Assembly: GCF_004345365.1 (NCBI RefSeq)
Contig: NZ_SLVF01000005.1
Span: 620,001-684,000 of the forward strand
Reading direction: 5' to 3'
From: Kribbella sp. VKM Ac-2568
Lineage (GTDB): Bacteria; Actinomycetota; Actinomycetes; Propionibacteriales; Kribbellaceae
Length of the DNA: 64,000 nt
Below the pieces are notes generated by a model. It was given only the letters and a program-made list of their open reading frames with translations, made no database searches and had not been told where the DNA came from. This document shows, one piece after another, positions 44,527 to 52,537 of the stretch (its first letter is position 1; each line of letters opens with the position of its first letter). A program made the position numbers and the translations under genes.

Positions 44527-45117
44527 TCACTGACCTGCTTGATCGTCCGTTCGAGGATGCAGCCGCTCGCCGACGCGGTAGTCCAGCAGCACGAGACGGT
44601 CGTCGAGGACGGTGGCGCCGACCAGGTCCAGGGTGACGTCGGGTAGGTCGGTGAAGACCGGGCCCTCACCACTGGTGCCGTGGATCGTCGGGAAGACCAT
44701 GATCCGGAGCCGGTCGACCAGGTCGAGCCGGAAGAGGCTGCGGATGAGGGACGGGCTGCCGATGGTGCGCATCGGGAGATCGTCGTCCATCGCCTTCAAC
44801 GCGGGCACAGCGGTTTCGACCGGCTCGTCGATGATCGTGGTGTTCGCCCAGCTCAGCGGCGGGGTCAGAGTCTTCGAGAAGACGAGCTTCGGAAGCTCCG
44901 CCATCCGGTCGAAGCTCGGGTCGGCCTCGGTCGCGACGATCTCGGACATCTCCCGGTACGTCGTCGCTCCCATCAGCATGATGTGGTCCTGGGCGAGCTG
45001 CTGGTTGACCCAGTCGTACAGGCCGGGCGCACCGTAGCCCCAGTACGGCGCCGACTGCGGGCCGCCGCCGCCGTACCCGTCGACGGTGCTGAACATGTCG
45101 ACACTCAACTCACGCAT
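44527..45117 (-). CDS. Dihydrofolate reductase family protein (RibD C-terminal type)
   Basis: 196 residues. The fold is DHFR-like: RELSVDMFSTVDGYGGGGPQ at the start, then IMLMGATTYREMSEIV, ELPKLVFSKTL, RTIGSPSLIRSLFRLDLVDR and LRIMVFPTIHGTSGEGPVF. These stand-alone RibD-C domain proteins bind NADPH; the substrate is unknown. Last of three genes in an operon led by an ArsR regulator. Start 2 bases after the SRPBCC gene stop. Its stop lies next to the convergent oxidase stop. Confidence 0.9.
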   Translation of the reverse strand: MRELSVDMFSTVDGYGGGGPQSAPYWGYGAPGLYDWVNQQLAQDHIMLMGATTYREMSEIVATEADPSFDRMAELPKLVFSKTLTPPLSWANTTIIDEPVETAVPALKAMDDDLPMRTIGSPSLIRSLFRLDLVDRLRIMVFPTIHGTSGEGPVFTDLPDVTLDLVGATVLDDRLVLLDYRVGERLHPRTDDQAGQ

Positions 45118-45119
45118 TG

Positions 45120-45593
45120 TCAGGCCTCCTTGGCCAGTCGGGTCACCAGGTCGTCGAGCTTCGCCATCGAGGCACGGATGCCGGTCTCCATGTCGGCGCG
45201 GACGTAACCGTCGCGCTCCTCGACCGTCTGGAACACCGTGTTCTGGCGCAGCGTCGTCGTCCCGTCGTGTTCTTCGAAGGTGATCGTGTTCAGGTAGACG
45301 TGCCCGGGCCGCTCGCCGAACTCATAGGTCTGCACGATCCGCTCGGGCGACGGCGTCCCGTGGTACAGGCCGTGGAAGACGTAGGCCTTGCCGTCCGCGT
45401 CGTAGTGGGTCCAGCGCCATCGGCCACCGTGCCGTACGTCGAGTTGGTTGACGGTCAGGGTCAACGAGTCCGGGCCGAGCCAGCGGGCCAGCAACTCCGG
45501 CTCGGTGTAGGCCCGGAAGAGCAGTTCCCGCGGAGCGGCGAACTCCCGCGTGATGATGACCTGCGGCAGGCCCGGTTCGGCGATCACCTTCAT
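45120..45593 (-). CDS. SRPBCC/AHSA1 domain protein
   Basis: 157 residues. Opening KVIAEPGLPQVIITREFAAP, then RELLFRAYTEPELLARWLGP is the Aha1-type START fold; WRWTHYDADGKAYVFHGLYH and the C-terminal helix DGYVRADMETGIRASMAKLD complete it. The hydrophobic cavity usually binds lipids or aromatic ligands. It overlaps the ArsR gene by four bases (ATGA), a standard ArsR-AHSA1 pairing whose role is still unclear. Confidence 0.92.
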   Translation of the reverse strand: MKVIAEPGLPQVIITREFAAPRELLFRAYTEPELLARWLGPDSLTLTVNQLDVRHGGRWRWTHYDADGKAYVFHGLYHGTPSPERIVQTYEFGERPGHVYLNTITFEEHDGTTTLRQNTVFQTVEERDGYVRADMETGIRASMAKLDDLVTRLAKEA

Positions 45594-45931
45594 GATTCGT
45601 CCTTCAGTTCGTCGAGCAGTCCGTCGAGCAGTCCGTCGAGGCGGTGGTAGCTCGCCGACCAGTAGGCGCGGTAGTCCATCAGCCAGCCGACCGCCTCGCG
45701 CAACGGCTCCGCCTCCAGGTGACTCAGCCGCGCGGTGGCCCGCCGGCTCCGGGAGATCAGGCCGACCTGCTCGAGCACCTTCAGGTGCCGCGAGATGGCC
45801 GGCTGGGAGACGCTGAACGGCGCGGCCAGCTCGGCGACGGTCGCGTCCCCGTCCGTCAGCCGGCGCAGAATCGCCCGCCGGGTCGGATCGGCGAGGGCAC
45901 TGAACACCTCACTGAGCTGATCGACAGCCAT
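45590..45931 (-). CDS. ArsR family winged-helix regulator
   Basis: 113 residues. Winged helix: SEVFSALADPTRRAILRRLT, DGDATVAELAAPFSVSQPAI, then SRHLKVLEQVGLISRSRRAT. No Cys, so it is not a metal sensor of the classic kind. The ATG is preceded by AGAGG. It heads an operon with SRPBCC and DHFR-family genes, and an inverted repeat at its promoter suggests autoregulation. Confidence 0.92.
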   Translation of the reverse strand: MAVDQLSEVFSALADPTRRAILRRLTDGDATVAELAAPFSVSQPAISRHLKVLEQVGLISRSRRATARLSHLEAEPLREAVGWLMDYRAYWSASYHRLDGLLDGLLDELKDES

Positions 45932-45933
45932 TC

Positions 45934-45965
45934 ATAACCTCTTCGTTCTGAAACAGATAGGTTAT
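45934..45965. promoter_or_regulatory. Inverted repeat at ArsR operon promoter
   Basis: ATAACCT and AGGTTAT form 7-base perfect arms 18 bases apart, directly upstream of the ArsR start and overlapping its leader. This is typical of ArsR operators; the centre is AT-rich compared with the surrounding DNA. Confidence 0.6.
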
Positions 45966-46025
45966 AGATTGCTGGGACACCTCGCGGCTGTCAAGAGGCC
46001 GAGGTGGTTCAAGGTCCGGGAAGCC

Positions 46026-46060
46026 AGAAGCTCCGGACGCGAAAGGCGTCCGGAGCTTCT
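46026..46060. terminator. Perfect 15-base hairpin terminator
   Basis: AGAAGCTCCGGACGC pairs exactly with GCGTCCGGAGCTTCT around GAAAG and is followed on the plus strand by GTTT. On the minus strand it comes 28 bases after the PT-rich membrane protein gene and 95 bases before the ArsR start, and would stop readthrough. Confidence 0.85.
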
Positions 46061-46087
46061 GTTTGCTGTGACTGCGGTCAGTGCTGA

Positions 46088-46738
46088 TCAGGGACGGTTG
46101 CGGGGCGGGTCGGACGGCCAGTTGTCCGGATCGCACCACTTCGCGTCCAAGTCGTGCTTGGCGCAGTACTCCGCGAGGATCTCCTCGCGGGTCGGCGGAC
46201 GCGACGGCGTCGGCTGGGGCGGGCGCACGGTCCGGGTCGACGTCTTGGTGGGCGTCGGCTGACGCTCCTCGGTCTCCTCGGCCTTCTGCGTCGTCTTCGT
46301 CCTGGTCGGCGTGGCCGTCGGCTTGACCGTCGTCTTCTGCACCGACGGCGGCGGCGAGGGCACCGCGGTGGTCTTCGGCGGCACCGTCGGGGTCGCCGTG
46401 ACCGACGGCGTCGAACTGCTGTCGTCGAGCACCGGAGCCGCCTGGTTCTTCGGGTCGTCCCCGCCGAACACGCCGATCGCGGAGATCGCCCAGAGGTTCA
46501 CCGCGAGGAACAGCACCAGGCCGCCGGCTCCGGCGAACACCATCCGCTGCGAGGGTCCGCCGTACCGGCCGACAGGCCCGCGGACCGCGTTGCCCTTGCC
46601 GTCGACCCAGAACTTCCAGTCGTCGGGCGCGGGCGGCCAGGAGGGATCAGGACGCCAGGTCTTCGGAGGCATCCAACTGCGGCGGGGCGGCGTGGGCCAG
46701 CTCGGCGGTACTAAGAACCGCTTCACGGAATCCTCCAC
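46088..46738 (-). CDS. Membrane protein with Pro/Thr-rich linker
   Basis: 216 residues. A Trp/Pro-rich N-terminus (PPSWPTPPRRSWMPPKTWRP, then DPSWPPAPDDWKFWVDGKGN) is followed by one transmembrane helix (FAGAGGLVLFLAVNLWAISA). Then comes a long Pro/Thr/Lys linker and a short C-terminal EEILAEYCAKHDLDAKWCDP with two Cys. Probably a bitopic envelope protein with the tail outside. I know no function. GTG start. Confidence 0.6.
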   Translation of the reverse strand: MEDSVKRFLVPPSWPTPPRRSWMPPKTWRPDPSWPPAPDDWKFWVDGKGNAVRGPVGRYGGPSQRMVFAGAGGLVLFLAVNLWAISAIGVFGGDDPKNQAAPVLDDSSSTPSVTATPTVPPKTTAVPSPPPSVQKTTVKPTATPTRTKTTQKAEETEERQPTPTKTSTRTVRPPQPTPSRPPTREEILAEYCAKHDLDAKWCDPDNWPSDPPRNRP

Positions 46739-46887
46739 GTCGCCGACGAAACCCGACCCAGGCTAGTGGATCGGCCGAGTGCATCAACAGGCCGGGCAGG
46801 TCAGCCTCACGGGCACGATCGACCGGCCCGCACGAAGCCCAACGACACAAGAGCCGGAAAAGCTACTCCCGCTTCGGCGTGTCGTCT

Positions 46888-47514
46888 TCAGCTCTTGTGA
46901 TTCGCCGCCCGGACGGCATCAGCCGACACCACCTCACCTCGCGCCTCGAGCGAGGCGATCACGCCGTCGACATCGGCTTCCGACCGGTTCTGGCTCATTT
47001 TCGCCTTCGCCTCGATCCTGGTGATGACCAGCTCGAGCCCGACGATCGCGCGCAGCTGACCGGCGACGAAGGCCGCCGGCGCGTCATCCACCGACCACCG
47101 CTGCTCGAAGGCCGCTTCGTGCTTGGTCGTCAACCTGCGAACGACATCCTCGAGCCAGGTGGGATCGTCATGTACGACGAGTTGCCCGTAAACGTGGGCA
47201 GTGACGTAATTCCAGGTCGGTACGACGCGGCCGTGTTCGGCCTTCGCCGCATAAACCGACGGACTGATGTACACGTCCGGACCGGCCACGATGGCCAGCG
47301 ATTCACCGAGCGCAGGAGCCTTCCACTGCTCGTTGTTCCGCGCAACATGCCCGAGCAATGCGCCATGCTCCCCGACGGTCGGGTCGTAAATAAAGGGAAG
47401 CAGCGTCGCCAGCAAGCCATCGGCCGTGTTCGTGACCAGGTTCCCCGCCCCGTGGTTCACGAGCAGATCCCGTACTACGTCGTCGTCGGCAGCGAAGTGC
47501 TTCGGTACGTACAT
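46888..47514 (-). CDS. FMN-binding negative transcriptional regulator, PaiB type
   Basis: 208 residues. Begins MYVPKHFAADDDVVRDLLVN, the standard PaiB opening. LVTNTADGLLATLLPFIYDP, GHVARNNEQWKAP, PSVYAAKAEHGRVVPTWNYV and TAHVYGQLVVHDDPTWL follow, all family landmarks of the FMN-binding split barrel. Bacillus PaiB controls protease and sporulation genes; the role here is unknown. An in-frame ATG three codons earlier is possible, but the family's start is used. The next gene on the same strand, LacI, lies 48 bases upstream. Confidence 0.92.
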   Translation of the reverse strand: MYVPKHFAADDDVVRDLLVNHGAGNLVTNTADGLLATLLPFIYDPTVGEHGALLGHVARNNEQWKAPALGESLAIVAGPDVYISPSVYAAKAEHGRVVPTWNYVTAHVYGQLVVHDDPTWLEDVVRRLTTKHEAAFEQRWSVDDAPAAFVAGQLRAIVGLELVITRIEAKAKMSQNRSEADVDGVIASLEARGEVVSADAVRAANHKS

Positions 47515-47562
47515 ACCCACCATTCTCGCCGCCGCCAGCGGCAGCCAGTAGCTATTTACCGA

Positions 47563-48570
47563 TCAGGTGCGTGGTGGACCGCTGGTGTCGCGGACGTGCA
47601 GGGTCATCGGCAGGTAGAGCGGGTCCTCGTCGTAGCCGTTGACCAGGAGCCGCTCGAGGATCTCGCCGGCCCGGCGGCCGAGTTCGTCCCGCGGTACCGA
47701 GACCGTGGTGAGGTTCGAGTGCGCGACCCGGTCGAGCGAGATGTCGTCGAAGCCGATCACCGAGACCTCCGCGGGCACCTCGACGCCCTGTTCACGCAGC
47801 TTCGACAACGCCCCGAACGCGACGAGGTCGTTGTAGGTCAGGATCGCCGTCACGCCGGATTCCAGCACGCCGGCGACAACGTCGTACCCAGCCCGGCTGG
47901 TGGCTCCGCAGTCGACGACGGTCACCTCGAGCCCGAAGGCGCGGGCGGCCTCGAACGCGCGGATGCGCTCGGCGTTCGCCCAGGAGGCGGACGGCCCACT
48001 CAGGTACGCCGCGCGCCGGTGCCCGAGCTGGGCGAGATGCCCGCAGACCTGGGTCATCCCGCTGTGGAAGTCGACCGAGATCGACGGTACGGCGAACCCC
48101 GGGACGACCCGGTTGAACAGCACCATCGGGTGCTTGCGCGAGACCAGTTCGGCCAGTTCGGCGCGCGGCATCCTCGGCGAGCAGAGCAGCACGCCGTCAC
48201 AGCAGCGCATCAGGTCCTCGACCAGGTCGTGCTCGACGGCGGGATCCTCGTCGGACTCCATCACCATCATCCGGCGGCCGTGCGCCCGGGAGACAGCCGA
48301 GACCGCCTTGAGCACCTCGGGGAAGTAGGGGTTCGCGAGGTCCGGCACGAGCACGCCGATCGTTCCCCATTCACCCCGGGCAAGTCCCTGGGCGGCGGCG
48401 TTCGGGCGATAGCCGAGATCGCGGACGGCGTCGTGCACTCGGTCGACGAGCGACGAGTCCACCTTCGCGGTGCCGTTCAGGACCCGCGACACCGTCGCCG
48501 CGGAGACGCCGGCCGCCGTACTGACGTCGTTGATCGTGACGCGAGGGGACCGACCTGGCCGGTTCTGCAC
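47563..48570 (-). CDS. LacI family regulator of the glucarate operon
   Basis: 335 residues. DNA-binding head: VTINDVSTAAGVSAATVSRV, LNGTAKVDSSLVDRVHDAV, then DLGYRPNAAAQGLARGEWGT. The periplasmic-binding-like domain contains IGVLVPDLANPYFPEVLKAV, GMTQVCGHLAQLGHRRAAYL and VSVIGFDDISLDRVAHSNLT. GGGAGGAG precedes the GTG start. It is divergent from the glucarate genes, and three LacI-type palindromes lie in the gap, so it should repress both itself and the operon, probably relieved by a sugar acid or intermediate. Ligand is inferred from context only. Confidence 0.92.
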   Translation of the reverse strand: MQNRPGRSPRVTINDVSTAAGVSAATVSRVLNGTAKVDSSLVDRVHDAVRDLGYRPNAAAQGLARGEWGTIGVLVPDLANPYFPEVLKAVSAVSRAHGRRMMVMESDEDPAVEHDLVEDLMRCCDGVLLCSPRMPRAELAELVSRKHPMVLFNRVVPGFAVPSISVDFHSGMTQVCGHLAQLGHRRAAYLSGPSASWANAERIRAFEAARAFGLEVTVVDCGATSRAGYDVVAGVLESGVTAILTYNDLVAFGALSKLREQGVEVPAEVSVIGFDDISLDRVAHSNLTTVSVPRDELGRRAGEILERLLVNGYDEDPLYLPMTLHVRDTSGPPRT

Positions 48571-48591
48571 GCACTCCTCCCAATCCTCAGA

Positions 48592-48599
48592 AAGCGCTT
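48592..48599. promoter_or_regulatory. LacI operator 1 (glucarate region)
   Basis: AAGCGCTT core within AGAAAGCGCTTGCA, 21 bases before the LacI start, in position for autoregulation. Confidence 0.6.
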
Positions 48600-48676
48600 G
48601 CACAGCGTGGCGCAAACCTCGCCCCGGCCGCAACCTGCAACGACTAGCTCAATGACCGGAGAACGGCGCACTGGTT

Positions 48677-48692
48677 CTGAAATCGCTTTCAG
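48677..48692. promoter_or_regulatory. LacI operator 2 (glucarate region)
   Basis: CTGAAATCGCTTTCAG, a 16-base palindrome with one mismatched pair, centred between the two divergent genes. Confidence 0.6.
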
Positions 48693-48734
48693 AGGGTCCC
48701 TTGCCGGACCTCCGATCGGCGACTAAGGTCACTT

Positions 48735-48748
48735 GGCAAGCGCTTACC
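48735..48748. promoter_or_regulatory. LacI operator 3 (glucarate region)
   Basis: GGCAAGCGCTTACC with AAGCGCTT core, 26 bases before the dehydratase start, in position to block transcription of the glucarate genes. Confidence 0.6.
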
Positions 48749-48774
48749 GACCCGTCGCCAGTGAGGTGCCGCCG

Positions 48775-49650
48775 ATGCAGTTGGACCGTCTTTCCTCCTT
48801 CCCCGTGACCGCCTTCGACGCCGACGACGCGCTCGCGCTCGGCCCGTACCGCGAGCACCTGCGTCACCAGATCGACGCCGGCCCAGCGGCGATCTTCGCC
48901 TGCTGCGGGACCGGGGAGTTCTTCTCGCTCACCCTCGACGAGTACGCCGCCGCCGTGCGCGCCGCAGTACAGGAGGCCGCGGGCGCATTGCCCGTTTTCG
49001 CGGGCACCGGCTACGGCACCGCGATGGCACGGCAGTTCGCCGCGGCCGCGCGCGAAGCCGGAGCGGACGGGCTGCTGGTGTTGCCGCCGTACCTGATCAA
49101 GCCGTCACAGCAGGGGTTGCTCGACCATTTCCGCGGACTCGCCGCGACCGCGGGGCTGCCGTTGATCGCGTACCAGCGCGACAACGCGATCTTCACCCCG
49201 GACAGCGTCGCCGAACTCGCCCGGATCCCGGGAGTGGTCGGCTTCAAGGACGGTCTGGGCGACCTCGATCTCCTCCAGCGAATGATGGCCGTGGCCCCCG
49301 ATCTCACCTATTTCAACGGGCTCCCGACGGCTGAGGTCACGGCTCGCTCGTACGCCGCGGTCGGAGTACGGGCGTATTCGTCGGCGGTGCACTGCTTCGC
49401 GCCGGAGATCGCGCACGCCTACGAGGCCGGGCTGGACGAGTTACTGCCTGAGTTCTATCTGCCGCTGGTCAAGTTGCGGGACAAGGGTGCGGGGTATGCC
49501 GTGTCGCTGGTGAAGGCGGCGGTCCGGAAGCGCTGGACCGATGTCGGCTCCGTCCGGTCGCCGCTCACCGACCCGCTGCCGGAACACCTGGAGGAACTGG
49601 ACCAGATCCTCGAGAACGGCCTGACCCTCGTCCGGAAGGAAACCGCATGA
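48775..49650 (+). CDS. 5-dehydro-4-deoxyglucarate dehydratase
   Basis: 291 residues of the DHDPS/NAL TIM-barrel family. It converts 5-dehydro-4-deoxyglucarate to 2-oxoglutarate semialdehyde, CO2 and water. Landmarks are IFACCGTGEFFSLTLDEYAA, LPVFAGTGYGTAMARQFA, LVLPPYLIKPSQQGLL, the Tyr in IAYQRDNAIF, and the Schiff-base Lys in GVVGFKDGLGDLDLL. GTGAGGTG before the ATG sets the start. First gene of the glucarate operon, overlapping glucarate dehydratase by four bases. Confidence 0.93.
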   Translation: MQLDRLSSFPVTAFDADDALALGPYREHLRHQIDAGPAAIFACCGTGEFFSLTLDEYAAAVRAAVQEAAGALPVFAGTGYGTAMARQFAAAAREAGADGLLVLPPYLIKPSQQGLLDHFRGLAATAGLPLIAYQRDNAIFTPDSVAELARIPGVVGFKDGLGDLDLLQRMMAVAPDLTYFNGLPTAEVTARSYAAVGVRAYSSAVHCFAPEIAHAYEAGLDELLPEFYLPLVKLRDKGAGYAVSLVKAAVRKRWTDVGSVRSPLTDPLPEHLEELDQILENGLTLVRKETA

Positions 49651-50912
49651 AGATCACCGAGGTCGTCATCACCCCGATCGCGATGAAGGACCCGCCGCTG
49701 CGCAACATCCAGGGCATCCACCAGCCGTATGCGCTGCGCTCGATCCTGGAGGTCGGCACTGACGAGGGGCTGACCGGTCTGGGTGAGACCTACGGCGACC
49801 TGGCGATCCTGTCCGCGCTGCGGAAGGTGGCGCCGCGGCTGACCGGCCTGGATCCGTTCGACCTCAACGGACTCGAGCGGATCATCCGCGAGACCCTCGG
49901 TGCAACGGCAGGAAGGGCAACCCACGGCCTGGTCGGCGAGGCGAGTGACGAGAAGACCCTGGCCACTGTGCTGTCCGCCTTCGAGGTCGCCTGCTGGGAT
50001 TTACAGGGTCGCGCTCTCGGACGCCCGGTGGTGGAACTGCTCGGCGGCAAGGTCCGCGACACCGTGCCGTACAGCGGGTACCTGTTCTTCAAGCCGGCCG
50101 TGCACGACCCCGACCCGGGGTACGAACCGGATCGCTGGGGTGAGGCGATGGATGCCGAGGGCATCGTTGCCCAGGCGCGCCGGATGGTCGACGGCTATGG
50201 CTTCAAGTCGCTCAAGCTCAAGGGCGGTGTGCTGCCACCGTCCGAGGAGGCCGACGCGATCCTCGCGCTCCGCGACGCCTTTCCCGAGCATCCGCTGCGC
50301 CTCGACCCCAATGCCGGCTGGACGGTGGAGAGCAGCATCGCCGTCGGCAAGAAGCTCGACGGTGTGCTGGAGTACCTCGAGGATCCGACCGGCGGGATCG
50401 ACGGAATGGCCGCGGTGGCCCGCGAGGTGTCGATGCCGCTGGCAACCAACATGTGCGTGACCGCCTTCAGTCATCTCCCGCCCGCCGTGAAGGTCGATGC
50501 CGTTCAGGTGGTGCTCTCGGACCACCACTTCTGGGGTGGGTTGCGTCGTTCGCGCGAACTGGCCGCGATCTGCCGGACCTTCGGGATCGGCCTGTCGATG
50601 CACTCGAACTCACACCTCGGCATCAGCCTGGCGGCGATGACTCACCTAGCCGGAGCGACTCCCGAGCTCACCTACGACTGCGACACGCACTACCCGTACC
50701 TCGTCGAGGACGTAGTACAGGAAGGGGTGCTGGAGTTCGTCGACGGAGCTGTGCGGGTGCCCTCGGCGCCTGGGCTCGGTGTCGAGCTGGACCTGGACTC
50801 TCTGGCCAGGTTGGCCGAGCAGTACGAGAAGTGCGGGTTCGACACCCGGGACGACATCACGCCGATGCGGGCGGTGCAGGCGGGCTGGGACCCGGTGATC
50901 CCGCGATGGTGA
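49647..50912 (+). CDS. Glucarate dehydratase (enolase superfamily)
   Basis: 421 residues. Dehydrates D-glucarate to 5-dehydro-4-deoxyglucarate, the substrate of the upstream enzyme. N-terminal capping domain: KITEVVITPIAMKDPPLRNI, HQPYALRSILEVGTDEGLTG and GLGETYGD. Barrel: FEVACWDLQGRALGRPVVEL, the KxK catalytic pair in SLKLKGG, metal ligands in RLDPNAGWTVESS, YLEDPTGG and MSMH-like FGIGLSMHSNSHLGIS with the His. It follows the dehydratase in an ATGA overlap, so they are translationally coupled. The next reading frame overlaps its stop in GTGA. Confidence 0.93.
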   Translation: MKITEVVITPIAMKDPPLRNIQGIHQPYALRSILEVGTDEGLTGLGETYGDLAILSALRKVAPRLTGLDPFDLNGLERIIRETLGATAGRATHGLVGEASDEKTLATVLSAFEVACWDLQGRALGRPVVELLGGKVRDTVPYSGYLFFKPAVHDPDPGYEPDRWGEAMDAEGIVAQARRMVDGYGFKSLKLKGGVLPPSEEADAILALRDAFPEHPLRLDPNAGWTVESSIAVGKKLDGVLEYLEDPTGGIDGMAAVAREVSMPLATNMCVTAFSHLPPAVKVDAVQVVLSDHHFWGGLRRSRELAAICRTFGIGLSMHSNSHLGISLAAMTHLAGATPELTYDCDTHYPYLVEDVVQEGVLEFVDGAVRVPSAPGLGVELDLDSLARLAEQYEKCGFDTRDDITPMRAVQAGWDPVIPRW

Positions 50913-51338
50913 GGCACGGCGCCTTCGCTTACACCTGGGACTTGGTCGGCGATCCAACCGCGGCCGCGCGCTTCGCCGAGCTCGGCGTCGACACGATCAC
51001 CCTGCAGGCTGCGTACCACTCCGTGCGTCTTCGGCTATCGGTTGTGCCCGGCCCAACCGGACGTACGGGAGTATGCGTCGACGCTGGTGCGGGAGATCGT
51101 CGAACTCTACGACGTCCCTGCTCTGATGCTTGAGGCTTGCGGCTGGCTCGGGTTCGAGCACTTGAGCCAGCATGAGAAGACCTCCGGCGCCGATCTGTCG
51201 GCTTGTGCGCGGGATCTGTTGTCCATTTGCCTCTGCCAGGCTTGCTCCCGATCTCTGGCTGAATGGGCGCTGCGGTACTACTATGCCGGCCCAGCGCGTT
51301 TGGCGGCGATTCGGGCCGCCGTTCAGGAGGTGGTCTGA
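50909..51338 (+). pseudogene. Internally deleted gene of the glucarate operon
   Basis: The start VRHGAFAYTWDLVGDPTAAA, then RFAELGVDTITLQAAYHSVR opens in one frame from a GTG overlapping the previous stop. From about 51030 a second frame continues with LCPAQPDVREYASTLVREIV, then MLEACGWLGFEHLSQHEKTS and LLSICLCQACSR. The two parts read as the ends of one conserved actinobacterial protein whose middle is missing and whose frame changes at the join, so a deletion is likely. The final part (ALRYYYAGPARLAAIRAAVQ) is degenerate. The role of the intact protein is unknown to me. The last stop overlaps the next gene's ATG. Confidence 0.65.
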
Positions 51339-52327
51339 TGCTGAACGGCCTCTACGTGATGGACCTCGCCCGATTCCCCGACGTGTACGGCGACGACGAG
51401 CGCGCCGCACTCGAGAAGAACCTGCGGATCCTGGCTCCTCCGCTGACGCCGTCCGAGCTCACGCCGGAACTGCTCGCGGAGGTCGAGGTACTCGTCACGG
51501 CCTGGGGTGGTCCGCAGCTGACTGCCGATCTGCTGGCTGCCGCTCCCCGGCTGGCGTTGGTGCTCTACGGAGCCGGGTCGGTGCGTTCGATCGTCACGCC
51601 GGAGTCCTGGGCTCGGGGCGTGCGGGTGACCACGGCCAACTCGGTGATCGCCGCGTCCGTTGCCGAGTTCACCCTCGCGCAGGTGCTCTACGCGTTGAAG
51701 CACGGCTGGCGCTATGTGCTCGGTGCCCGGGCGTTGGGCGAATCGCTGCCGCGGGCAACCAATGAACCCGGCGCGAACGGATCAGTCGTCGGGCTGATGT
51801 CGCTCGGTGCTACTGGTCAGGCGACCGCCCGGTTGCTCGCCCGGCATGACCTGGTCCTGCAGGCCTACGACCCGTACGTCGATCCTGCTCTAGCGGCTTC
51901 GCTGGGAGTCCGGCTGGTGTCGCTCGAGGAGTTGTTCGCGACGTCCGATGTGGTGACGCTGCACGCACCTGTGCTCGCCGAGACCCGCCAGATCGTCAGT
52001 ACTTCCCTGCTGGCGACCATGAAGACCGACGCGACGCTGATCAACACGGCTCGTGGCGCGCTGATCGACGAAGAGGCGCTGGTCGCCGTGCTGGGTGATC
52101 GCCCGGACCTGTTCGCAGTACTGGATGTCACCGATCCTGAGCCGCCGTTGCCGGGGTCGCCGCTCTTCTCGTTGCCGAACGTGGTGGTGACGCCGCATCT
52201 GGCCGGCACCCTGAACACCGAGCGCCGCCGGCAAGGCCGCCTGATGGCGACGGAGCTCGCCCGGTACGTCGCAGCAGAACCGTTGGAGCACGAGGTTTTC
52301 GAGGCCGGGCAGGCGCGATCCGCATGA
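51338..52327 (+). CDS. D-isomer-specific 2-hydroxyacid dehydrogenase
   Basis: 329 residues. Rossmann dinucleotide-binding segment GSVVGLMSLGATGQATARLL, with GLMSLGATG in place of the usual GxGxxG. Catalytic elements are LINTARGALIDEEALVAVLG (Arg), VLDVTDPEPPLPGSPLF (Glu) and VVVTPHLAGTLNTERRRQGR (His). It should reduce or oxidise a 2-hydroxyacid with NAD(H). GGAGG precedes the ATG. The stop overlaps the next reading frame (ATGA), which is a truncated relative. Its place in the glucarate operon suggests hexarate- or uronate-derived acids, but this is inference. Confidence 0.85.
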   Translation: MLNGLYVMDLARFPDVYGDDERAALEKNLRILAPPLTPSELTPELLAEVEVLVTAWGGPQLTADLLAAAPRLALVLYGAGSVRSIVTPESWARGVRVTTANSVIAASVAEFTLAQVLYALKHGWRYVLGARALGESLPRATNEPGANGSVVGLMSLGATGQATARLLARHDLVLQAYDPYVDPALAASLGVRLVSLEELFATSDVVTLHAPVLAETRQIVSTSLLATMKTDATLINTARGALIDEEALVAVLGDRPDLFAVLDVTDPEPPLPGSPLFSLPNVVVTPHLAGTLNTERRRQGRLMATELARYVAAEPLEHEVFEAGQARSA

Positions 52328-52449
52328 GCCCGACCTTGGTGATGGCTCCTCCTCAGCGCGACAGTACTGCGGATTGGCCTGCGCGGCTGATGTCCTCCAT
52401 ACCGGGGCTGACGGTGGTTCGTCCCGCGGCGGAGGAAGCGGCTGAGGCT
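52324..52449 (+). pseudogene. 5' fragment of a second 2-hydroxyacid dehydrogenase
   Basis: The frame begins MSPTLVMAPPQRDSTADWPA, then RLMSSIPGLTVVRPAAEEAA, which reads like the N-terminus of a D-2-hydroxyacid dehydrogenase, and the ATG overlaps the previous stop in ATGA as expected for an operon gene. After about 42 residues the sequence is unrelated and runs into the convergent lyase-fold gene. There is no room for the remaining 270 or so residues, so the gene was cut by a rearrangement at about 52450. Confidence 0.6.
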
Positions 52450-52537
52450 CATCGCTGTCCATCCCCGTTCTGGTTGTCGTCGGCAACTGCCTTCGACCTC
52501 GGGATACCCGGAGTCACGAACGGCAAACGCCACGTGA

